Source: Gemmatimonadaceae bacterium
GTDB taxonomy: Bacteria; Gemmatimonadota; Gemmatimonadetes; Gemmatimonadales; Gemmatimonadaceae
Direction of reading: 5' to 3'
NCBI GenBank assembly: GCA_017881545.1
Contig: JADGQU010000084.1
Location: forward strand, 1 to 8,448
Length of the DNA: 8,448 bases
Within the stretch, counting starts at the first letter, position 1. The number at the start of each line of letters is the position of its first letter. The position numbers and the translations under genes are program-made. Shown one piece after another: positions 1-5,510 of the stretch. The notes under the pieces are model-generated. The model searched no databases and was not told the DNA's origin. It saw only the letters and a program-made list of their open reading frames with translations.

Positions 1-1
1 G

Positions 2-481
2 ATTCTAATCCCGGAAATTCCGTACGACATCGACAAAGTGTGCGAGAAGATCGCCGCGCGAAGTCGTGCGGGCAGGAACTTCTCTATAGTCGTGATCGCT
101 GAAGGCGCGTTTCCCAAGGGTGAAGCGCCCGCGATCCGGGGCAAGTCGATGCCGGGTCAGGCAGTCAGAGTCGGCGGGGTCGCCGAGCGACTCGCAGATG
201 AAATCGAGAAGCGCACAAAGAAAGAGACGCGCTCATTGACTCTTGGACATCTTCAGCGCGGCGGCCAGCCGACGGGCTACGACAGACTGCTCGCGGTGAG
301 ATTTGGCGGCGCCGCGGTGCGCGCGGTCGCCGAAGAGAAGTGGGACCACATGATCGCGCTTCAATCCCCCCACATCGTGACCGTTCCTCTGGCCGACGTG
401 CTCAAAGTGCCGAAGCGGGTCGAGATCGGCCACGATACGGTATTGACGGCCAGGGCCACGGGTATTTCCTTCGGGGACTGA
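2..481 (+). CDS. pfkA: 6-phosphofructokinase, C-terminal part (5' end outside window)
   Basis: Phosphorylates fructose 6-phosphate to fructose 1,6-bisphosphate in cytoplasmic glycolysis. The reading frame is open from base 2, giving about 159 residues before the TGA; the first ATG inside the window (38) is not the start. The visible part begins with IPEIPYDID, continues with the strand ending in VVIAEGA, and carries the family signature LGHLQRGGQPTGYDR, whose His and Arg match substrate-binding residues of the E. coli enzyme (His249, Arg252 region). The usual length is 320-370 residues, so roughly the first 200 are missing, including the glycine loop that separates ATP-dependent from pyrophosphate-dependent enzymes. 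The phosphoryl donor therefore cannot be told from this window. The family assignment is secure. Confidence 0.95.
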   Translation: MLIPEIPYDIDKVCEKIAARSRAGRNFSIVVIAEGAFPKGEAPAIRGKSMPGQAVRVGGVAERLADEIEKRTKKETRSLTLGHLQRGGQPTGYDRLLAVRFGGAAVRAVAEEKWDHMIALQSPHIVTVPLADVLKVPKRVEIGHDTVLTARATGISFGD

Positions 482-740
482 GCACGGCGGGAGGGCTGAT
501 TTCTCCCGATCCCAAATGGTCTCCGCACGGTCGAAATGGTGGTGCATTCGATTGTTAGTTCTCTTCCGAATTGGATGCCCGAAAGGGCTGCGCCAAATGT
601 GTATCAATCTCTCGTCCTCTCGTCCTTGCGGGAGGACACCGAGGCTTCCGGCGAGCCGCTTCCATGGAGGTAACACCTTGTCCCACAATGTGTTAGCCCA
701 TTTGCTAGGGTATGGCACCAGCCGTGCACCCCTATACGGC
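482..740. other. Intergenic gap with small hairpins between pfkA and the exported-protein pair
   Basis: No convincing gene lies here. Three small inverted repeats are visible. CGGGAG (488-493) pairs with CTCCCG (503-508) just after pfkA, but no T-run follows, so it is at best a weak terminator. GCCC-GAAA-GGGC (577-588) is a perfect 4-bp stem with a GNRA tetraloop. GTCCTC and GAGGAC (within about 614-637) can pair across a C/T-rich tandem repeat. TGC-TAGGGT at 703-711 resembles an extended -10 box (3 of 6 core matches). GGAGG at 666-670 lies 7 bases before an in-frame TTG at 678. The stretch may be the 5' untranslated region of the gene pair. I do not recognise a known riboswitch in it. Confidence 0.4.
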
Positions 741-1139
741 ATGATTCACCGTTTCGGCTCCAACTCAGTCCGGTCCTTTTTGCGGTTCGCCATGCCCGCT
801 GTGCTGGGACTTATCGTCTCCGCGAGCGTCGCGGAAGCGCAGCGACCTGTTCCGGCGAACCCCCAGGCGCCTGCGACTCGGCAGTCGCAGTCACAGCAGA
901 TCGTGCCGCCCGGGTTCTTTCCACCCGCTGGCATGTGCCGCATTTGGATCAACGGTGTTCCAGCCGGACAACAGCCGGCCCCCACTGATTGCGCGTCGGC
1001 GGTGAGAAATCGTCCCGCGAACGGCAGGGTGCTCTTCGGGGACGATCCGCCGAAGACGAAAAAAGGAAAAACCGACAAGAGCAAGTCCAGCCCCACCGAC
1101 GAGCTCGTCGATCTAATTACTCGGAGGATTTCAAAATGA
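741..1139 (+). CDS. Exported small protein with CRIWINGVP motif, unknown function
   Basis: Codes for 132 residues. The N-terminus has basic residues, a hydrophobic stretch at about 18-30 (MPAVLGLIVSASV) and AEA-Q at 31-34, a good signal peptidase I site, so the mature protein should start near residue 34 and leave the cytoplasm. The mature part is Pro/Gln-rich, then has a compact block at 65-101 (MCRIWINGVPAGQQP, TDCASAVRNRP, RVLFGDD) with two cysteines (66 and 84) that could form a disulfide, then a Lys/Ser-rich segment and a C-terminal helix-like DELVDLITRRISK. I recall similar Cys-Arg-Xaa-Trp blocks in uncharacterised exported proteins of environmental bacteria, but know no function. The start is uncertain: ATG 741 has no Shine-Dalgarno, an in-frame TTG at 678 has GGAGGT 7 bases upstream but would give an overlong signal peptide, and ATG 792 would give a minimal one. 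Its stop overlaps the next start (ATGA), implying co-translation. Confidence 0.75.
   Translation: MIHRFGSNSVRSFLRFAMPAVLGLIVSASVAEAQRPVPANPQAPATRQSQSQQIVPPGFFPPAGMCRIWINGVPAGQQPAPTDCASAVRNRPANGRVLFGDDPPKTKKGKTDKSKSSPTDELVDLITRRISK
1123..1127 (+). promoter_or_regulatory. Strong ribosome binding site for the Asn-rich repeat gene
   Basis: GGAGG lies 8 bases before ATG 1136, inside the last codons of the upstream gene. It fixes 1136 as the start and rejects the earlier in-frame ATG at 989, which lies inside the preceding coding region and would lack a signal peptide. Together with the ATGA overlap it suggests translational coupling. Confidence 0.85.
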
Positions 1140-1966
1140 AAGTATTCGTACTCACACTCGCGCTCGCCAGCCTCGCTTCTACAGCGACGCTTGACGCGCA
1201 GATATATGGCGGCCGTCCCGTGCCGAGCACCAGCGCTTCGACAAACGTTGACGGATCGTGGCGTGTGGTTGGTCGCGACGGCGCCGGCAACACGATCTAT
1301 GAGCGCCGTACCCAGGACCGAAACGGCAACATCGTAGTTCAGCGTGCCCGTCGCGATTCTCGCGGCAACATGTCGATCATCAGCACCAACACCATCAACA
1401 ACACCAACAACACCAACATCAACAACGGCAGCATCAATGGCTCGGTCGATGGATCGTGGCGAGCGGTTGGTCGCGATGGCAACGGCAACACAGTCTATGA
1501 GCGTCGTACTCAGGATCGTAACGGCAACATCCTCGTACAACGCGCGGTGCGTGATGGCCGTGGCAACATGTCGATCATCAGCTCGAACACGATCGGCAAC
1601 AATGGCAATAATTCCAATTGCGCCTACACACAGAGCACCAACACTGTCGGCGACATCATCTTTGGTCGCAGCAACAACAACGTGAACTGCGACGACAACG
1701 GCAATCGCATCGACAACGGCTGGTATCAGGTCGGCAATGGTCGCAACAACAACTCGGTCTACGAGCGCCGCGTCACGGATTCGAATGGCAACCTGGTGAT
1801 CCAGCGTGCCCGTCGTAACCCGAACGGAAGCTTCACGATCATCAGCACCCGCAACGCCAACGCCAACGACAAGCAGTGGCAGAAGGCGCAAAAGCAGCAG
1901 GACAAGGAACAGAGGAAGTCGGAGCGTGACAACAACGACAACGGACGCGGAAGAGGTAAGCACTAG
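1136..1966 (+). CDS. Exported Asn-rich protein with three tandem repeats, unknown function
   Basis: Codes for 276 residues. MKVFVLTLALASLASTATLDAQ is a clear signal peptide with cleavage near LDA-Q (residues 21-22). The mature protein has three repeats at about 38-87, 104-153 and 192-239. Their consensus is DGSW.xVGRDGxGNxxYERR, then a D-x-NGN-hydrophobic-VQRARR block, then GNMSIIS. Asn/Thr/Ser-rich linkers separate them. The alternating hydrophobic/polar pattern and NGN turns suggest short beta-hairpins, so a beta-repeat fold on the cell surface or in the periplasm is plausible; this is inference. Two cysteines (162, 185) sit between repeats 2 and 3. The last 30 residues are highly charged (KQQDKEQRKSER, then DNNDNGRGRGKH). 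I do not recognise a named family. It is co-translated with the preceding exported-protein gene, so the two may act together. An adhesin, matrix or envelope-associated role is possible but unproven. Confidence 0.85.
   Translation: MKVFVLTLALASLASTATLDAQIYGGRPVPSTSASTNVDGSWRVVGRDGAGNTIYERRTQDRNGNIVVQRARRDSRGNMSIISTNTINNTNNTNINNGSINGSVDGSWRAVGRDGNGNTVYERRTQDRNGNILVQRAVRDGRGNMSIISSNTIGNNGNNSNCAYTQSTNTVGDIIFGRSNNNVNCDDNGNRIDNGWYQVGNGRNNNSVYERRVTDSNGNLVIQRARRNPNGSFTIISTRNANANDKQWQKAQKQQDKEQRKSERDNNDNGRGRGKH
1247..1396 (+). repeat. Coding repeat copy 1 (about 50 codons)
   Basis: First copy of the repeat inside the Asn-rich exported protein (residues 38-87), beginning VDGSW and ending near STNTI. 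It is nearly identical in protein sequence to copy 2, and starts 198 bases before it. Confidence 0.85.
1388..1426 (+). repeat. AAC/ACC/ATC trinucleotide tract
   Basis: Thirteen consecutive codons drawn only from AAC, ACC and ATC encode an Asn/Thr/Ile linker (NTINNTNNTNINN) between repeats 1 and 2. It is an imperfect trinucleotide repeat, so any slippage in units of three would change linker length without breaking the frame. Confidence 0.8.
1445..1594 (+). repeat. Coding repeat copy 2 (about 50 codons)
   Basis: Second copy of the repeat (residues 104-153). Against copy 1 it differs at only a handful of residues, including V/A after SWR, A/N after RDG and I/V before YERR, which points to a relatively recent duplication or ongoing homogenisation. 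Confidence 0.85.
1709..1852 (+). repeat. Coding repeat copy 3 (diverged)
   Basis: Third, diverged copy (residues 192-239). It keeps the G-W, VYERR, NGNLVIQRARR and TIIS positions but replaces VGRDGNGN by VGNGRNNN. Copies 1 and 2 are closer to each other than to this one, so it is probably the older unit. Confidence 0.75.
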
Positions 1967-1970
1967 GGCG

Positions 1971-1985
1971 GAGACCAACAGTCTC
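1971..1985 (+). other. Small hairpin after the Asn-rich gene
   Basis: GAGAC (1971-1975), loop CAACA, GTCTC (1981-1985), starting 4 bases after the stop codon. A C/T-rich run but no T-run follows, so it is more likely an RNA 3' stabilising stem than a terminator by itself. Confidence 0.35.
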
Positions 1986-1987
1986 TC

Positions 1988-2019
1988 TTGACATAGCGAC
2001 GGCCTCGGGCGAGTAAAAT
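1988..2019 (+). promoter_or_regulatory. Possible promoter for the helicase gene
   Basis: TTGACA (1988-1993) is a perfect -35 box and TAAAAT (2014-2019) matches the -10 consensus in 5 of 6 bases. The spacer is 20 bases, longer than the usual 16-18, and the -10 lies in the loop of the terminator-like hairpin, so this is tentative. It would give a 5' leader of about 45 bases. Confidence 0.3.
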
Positions 2020-2033
2020 CCCCGGGGCCGTTT
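2000..2033 (+). terminator. GC-rich hairpin, probable weak intrinsic terminator of the gene pair
   Basis: CGGCCTCGGG (2000-2009) pairs with CCCGGGGCCG (2021-2030): ten pairs, one of them G-U, around an 11-base loop, followed by only TTT (2031-2033). The stem is very stable but the T-run is short. Placed 34 bases after the exported-pair stop and 40 bases before the helicase start, it is a reasonable terminator for the upstream unit. It also overlaps a possible promoter. Confidence 0.5.
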
Positions 2034-2069
2034 CGCATCCGGTGCGATGTATGCACTTTTCTCCAGCGA

Positions 2070-4844
2070 ATGCAGCGCACCGTCACTGACAGGTACCTTC
2101 CTCCCGACCGCGAAGCTTTCGTCGCGGCCGAGCCGCCGACGGGCCGGCTAATCGTCATCGCGCCGACTCGCGCTGCCTGCGAGACAATCGAGCTCGCGCT
2201 CGGGCTGCGAATTCCGACGATCCTCGAGAGGCAGCACGGCCAGGAAATTCGCGCGCTCGCGGCGGCGGGGAAGGGGTTCGGTATCGTCGCCGGCACGGGC
2301 ACCGGTAAAACGTTGTCCATTCGCCCCATCGCCGAAACCATCCTCGGCACCGACGTCCTGAAAACCGGGGTCGTGAATCGCGAGCGAGAAGCGACGCCGG
2401 AGACGCCGACCTGGAACGTGATCGTGGTGACCACCGGGATCGCACGCCGCTGGTTCCAGGACGGAGACATACTTCCCACCGACACGCTGGTCGTGGACGA
2501 GATCCATCAGACATCAGCTGAGCTGGAACTGTGTCTTGCACTCGGAAAAAGAGTTGGATGCCGGTTCATCTGGCTCTCCGCGACGGTGGATCCAACGTTT
2601 TACGCGCGCTATCTCGACGCCGCGGCGGTGCTGGAGACATCAGCGTTCGATCCATCTAAAGCGGCGGATGTGAAGATCATACGGAAAGATCCGCGGACAT
2701 TCCTCGACGACCGTTTTCTGCAGGCGGTAGTCAAGGAAAAGCGCGGAGTCGGTATGTTCCTGCCGACGCGAGCGGGAGTCGAAGAAGCGGCGGAGCTCGT
2801 CGGTGATCGCTTTCCCCGAATCAATAGCGCGTTCTATCACGGCGGCGAGCCGATCAGGGTAATTCGCCCATTCCTCGAGGGCGAAGAGAAAAAACCGTAC
2901 TTCCTGGCGATGACGGCGGCGGGGCAGAGCGCGCTCAATGTTCAGGGTCTCGATACAGTGGTCATCGACGATACCCGCTTCAGCAACGTGATCGAGCGCG
3001 GCAAGAATGTGCTCACCAGGCTTCACCTCGGCGCCAACGAGATCCTGCAGATGGCCGGGCGAGTCCACGGCCGCGTTGCCGGCGGAAGGGTGTTCATACT
3101 CTCCGATCGCGACATCCATTTCTCGTCACTGAGACCGACAGCGCCGGAGTTCCAGCTGGCGGGGGATTCGGAGCGCGTCGCGATGACCTGCGCGGACCTG
3201 GGCGTGGCGGCGGACCAAATGGATCTTCCCGTTCCACTCGATCGCGTCGCCTATCGCAAGGCCGTCACATTGCTCGAGCAGCGCGGAATCATCGAGAATG
3301 GAAGGCTCTCGCGCTATGGAAAGTCGGTCGAGGCGATGCCCGTGGATCGGCCCTGGGCAGAGCTTCTGGTGAACGCCGACGACGAGCTCGTTCCCTACCT
3401 GGCTGTGATGAGCTCGATCGAGTCACTGCATCGAATGACGCGCGAGGAACGCGATCTCTCGGGGGTCATTGTGCCGGGCAGCGATCACCTCACGGCGTAC
3501 AATCTTTACGCCGAGGCGTTTGCGCACTGCGGTTACATCGGCGAAGTGTACGGGCTGCCGCGGCATCTCTTCGACGAGAGCATCGAGGGTTGGGCGGAGC
3601 AGCGCGGCGTGCTGGTGAAGGCGATCGAGGACGCGGCGCTCGCGACGGCGAGCATCTATCGCGCCCTCGGCATGGAGCTGCCGACGAAAATGGTGAATGC
3701 GCGCGATAACGTCTATCGGAAGTTCGCGGAGCTGCTCGCGCAGTACATGCCTTTCGACCTCGTCATCAACGAGCACACCGCGGACGGGACCGAAGCGCGC
3801 GTCTCCAAGACGAGCGTGGCCGGAAGCTGGGGGGCGATCGCGGGCAATCTCCGATACTTCGCCGATCGTTCCGGCATTCCCCGCGCGGCGATCGAAGGCA
3901 CGCAGATCCCGATGCAGCTCATCCATCGTTACGCGACGCGTGGCAAAGCCGAAGTCGTCTATGACCCGCGGCGAAAACACGATCCACTGGTACTGAAGCG
4001 GTCGCTCGAGTATTTCGGCTTCGAGCTCGAGAGCGAAACGGAGACCCTTGACGAGTTTCCCGCGGGGCTGGCGAAGGAGGCGCGACACGCGCTGGCGGAA
4101 GCGTTGGCGCGCGGCGAAGCCAAACATTTCGCGGTGAAGAAGAACCGCGAGTCGATCGAGGAGATCCGCGAAGCGTACAAACGCTCCGGCGGCGAGACGA
4201 AGCGTCTTGGCTTGCCCGAGCTCATCGCGCTGTACGAGGAGCAGCTGGCTCAAGTCAGCTCGATGGACGAATTCCGGTCAGCCAGGCTTGGGGTAGACAC
4301 GAACGGGTTCGTCCCCGACGACGTCCGGGAGCGACTCGATCGTCTGCCGAATCAGGTCACGATTCGCGATCGCGAGGTCGAAATCGACTACGATGTCGAG
4401 GAGCGCGATGGTGAGCGTCGCGGCGTGGCCAGACTACGCCTTCCTGAAAAGGTCGCGCGCTCGCTCACGGCGGCTGAAATCCCACAGCTCGATCGTGCCG
4501 TGCGATTCGTGGTTCTCCGCGGCCAGCGCGGCGCGGTGCGTGCCGACACGCTCGAGGAGCTGCAGGAGCGTCTCGCACAGCCGTGGTCGCCCGACGAAGT
4601 GGAGGAGACGCAGGATGATCGGAGCATGCTGTCGCACGCCGAGAGCGAGGTGCGGCGGATTGCGGGCGAGTTTCGGCGACACCAGAGGACCGGCGATCAC
4701 CGGCATGGCGCGCGACACGGACCTCGCGGGGGATCACGCTCTCGCGGAGGGGGACACGGGGGCCCGAGCGAGGGTGGCCAAGCTCGCGGTCCCAGCGGCG
4801 GTAAGGGAAGATCCGATCCGAGACGCCGTCGCCGCGGGCGGTAG
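2070..4844 (+). CDS. DEAH/RHA-family ATP-dependent helicase (HrpA/HrpB-like)
   Basis: A 924-residue superfamily 2 helicase, probably acting on RNA in the cytoplasm. Visible motifs: Walker A GTGTGKT (75-81, Lys80); TTGIARRW (121-128), matching the DEAH-family motif Ib region; Walker B DEIH (143-146) in VVDEIHQT; SAT (170-172) as motif III; a motif V-like TAAGQSALNVQGLDTVVID (282-300); motif VI QMAGRVHGR (327-335). A winged-helix/HA2-like segment at about 390-435 (LLEQRGIIENGRLSRYGKSV, then MPVDRPWAELL) is typical of HrpA, HrpB and eukaryotic DEAH proteins. The C-terminal region (about 800-860) loosely resembles HrpB. The last 55 residues are Gly/Arg/His-rich and end RRRRRGR, a likely RNA-binding tail. 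Oddities: an APTR segment lies before Walker A, and motif VI is GRVHGR rather than GRAGR. Size lies between HrpB (about 800) and HrpA (about 1300). No Shine-Dalgarno precedes ATG 2070, and no other in-frame start is evident just upstream. Confidence 0.88.
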   Translation: MQRTVTDRYLPPDREAFVAAEPPTGRLIVIAPTRAACETIELALGLRIPTILERQHGQEIRALAAAGKGFGIVAGTGTGKTLSIRPIAETILGTDVLKTGVVNREREATPETPTWNVIVVTTGIARRWFQDGDILPTDTLVVDEIHQTSAELELCLALGKRVGCRFIWLSATVDPTFYARYLDAAAVLETSAFDPSKAADVKIIRKDPRTFLDDRFLQAVVKEKRGVGMFLPTRAGVEEAAELVGDRFPRINSAFYHGGEPIRVIRPFLEGEEKKPYFLAMTAAGQSALNVQGLDTVVIDDTRFSNVIERGKNVLTRLHLGANEILQMAGRVHGRVAGGRVFILSDRDIHFSSLRPTAPEFQLAGDSERVAMTCADLGVAADQMDLPVPLDRVAYRKAVTLLEQRGIIENGRLSRYGKSVEAMPVDRPWAELLVNADDELVPYLAVMSSIESLHRMTREERDLSGVIVPGSDHLTAYNLYAEAFAHCGYIGEVYGLPRHLFDESIEGWAEQRGVLVKAIEDAALATASIYRALGMELPTKMVNARDNVYRKFAELLAQYMPFDLVINEHTADGTEARVSKTSVAGSWGAIAGNLRYFADRSGIPRAAIEGTQIPMQLIHRYATRGKAEVVYDPRRKHDPLVLKRSLEYFGFELESETETLDEFPAGLAKEARHALAEALARGEAKHFAVKKNRESIEEIREAYKRSGGETKRLGLPELIALYEEQLAQVSSMDEFRSARLGVDTNGFVPDDVRERLDRLPNQVTIRDREVEIDYDVEERDGERRGVARLRLPEKVARSLTAAEIPQLDRAVRFVVLRGQRGAVRADTLEELQERLAQPWSPDEVEETQDDRSMLSHAESEVRRIAGEFRRHQRTGDHRHGARHGPRGGSRSRGGGHGGPSEGGQARGPSGGKGRSDPRRRRRGR

Positions 4845-4916
4845 TTTGCCATGGAGCGGCCGTCGCGAGTCCTGCTTCTCGCGGGGTCGCGCACTGGCGC
4901 TGTCTGCTCTCGCTCG

Positions 4917-4922
4917 TATAAT
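4917..4922 (+). promoter_or_regulatory. Consensus -10 box of gmhA, leaderless geometry
   Basis: A perfect TATAAT ends 6 bases before ATG 4929, so transcription should begin at or next to the A of the start codon. There is no Shine-Dalgarno. CTGGCG at 4894-4899 is a weak -35 candidate with a 17-base spacer. This supports start 4929 over the in-frame ATG at 4851, whose extra 26 residues would be encoded upstream of the promoter. Confidence 0.75.
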
Positions 4923-4928
4923 CCGCGC

Positions 4929-5507
4929 ATGCCAGCACAACACTTCGCTACGCATTTCAGCGAGCATCAGAAAGTCATCGCTGCCAGCATCGCTTCACTT
5001 CAACCCGCCTCGGACGCCGCGTCGGAGGCCATCATCTCCTGCCTCGGCCGCGGTGGAAAAGTTCTCGCCTTTGGGAACGGAGGCAGCGCCACTCAGGCCA
5101 GCCACCTGGTGGAAGAGTTGATTGGTCGCTTCAAGGAGACACGGAAGCCTCTGCCGGCCATCTCGCTCGTGGGCGATTCGGGCGTGATCACCTGCATCGC
5201 CAACGATTTTGGATATGGAGCGGTGTTCGAGCGTCAGGTCGAGGCGCTGGCGGCAATGGGTGATGCGGTCGTCGGAATCACGACCAGCGGCCGTTCCGAG
5301 AATGTGCTGCGGGGTCTCCAGGCCGCGAAGGACAAGGGCGCGGTGACGATCGCGCTATGTGGAAAGCAGGGGCTGAAGGACTTCGATGCGGATTACGTCG
5401 TCGCGGTGCCGAGCGAGGAAGGAGCTTTCATCCAGGAAGTTCACCTGATGCTCTTACATGTGTGGTGCACTGCCGTCGATGCGACGATCAAGGCCGGCGG
5501 ACTCTGA
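4929..5507 (+). CDS. gmhA: Phosphoheptose isomerase GmhA
   Basis: Converts sedoheptulose 7-phosphate to D-glycero-D-manno-heptose 7-phosphate, the first step in making the ADP-heptose used in the lipopolysaccharide inner core. The 192-residue length equals that of E. coli GmhA. It is a single SIS domain: GKVLAFGNGGSATQASH (43-59) with the phosphate-binding loop, EELIGRF (62-68), ANDFG (91-95), TTSGRSEN (118-125), and IQEVHLMLLH (168-177). Glu63 and His177 match the E. coli catalytic pair Glu65/His180; His59 and Gln169 complete the usual zinc site. These residues favour the isomerase over its non-catalytic relative DiaA. It is preceded by its own promoter and ends 3 bases from the convergent peptidase gene. 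No other heptose gene is nearby. Confidence 0.92.
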   Translation: MPAQHFATHFSEHQKVIAASIASLQPASDAASEAIISCLGRGGKVLAFGNGGSATQASHLVEELIGRFKETRKPLPAISLVGDSGVITCIANDFGYGAVFERQVEALAAMGDAVVGITTSGRSENVLRGLQAAKDKGAVTIALCGKQGLKDFDADYVVAVPSEEGAFIQEVHLMLLHVWCTAVDATIKAGGL

Positions 5508-5510
5508 GCA

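Noticed and set aside
577..670. Possible c-di-GMP-type riboswitch, because of the GAAA tetraloop stem
   Set aside because: I compared it with the conserved core by eye. The tetraloop receptor and the core joining sequences are not recognisable, so the stem alone does not support a riboswitch call.
746..2485. A 579-codon open frame on the minus strand spanning the exported-protein pair and the start of the helicase
   Set aside because: It runs antisense to three well-supported genes. Its Val/Ile-rich middle is simply the reverse of AAC/ATC-rich coding, and it crosses the terminator region and the intergenic gap. No ribosome site or known domain.
3423..4253. A 276-codon open frame on the minus strand within the helicase
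   Set aside because: A shadow of GC-rich coding sequence: Arg/Leu/Val-rich, no motif, entirely inside a gene with clear helicase motifs.
4851..4928. Upstream in-frame ATG extending GmhA by 26 residues
   Set aside because: The extra part contains the gmhA promoter (TATAAT at 4917), has no family counterpart, and starting at 4929 gives exactly the usual 192 residues.
4393..5121. A + strand open frame overlapping the helicase end and gmhA start
   Set aside because: Its product is Ser/Arg-rich low complexity and contradicts two recognisable proteins in other frames. It is not evidence of a frameshift, because both neighbours are full length.
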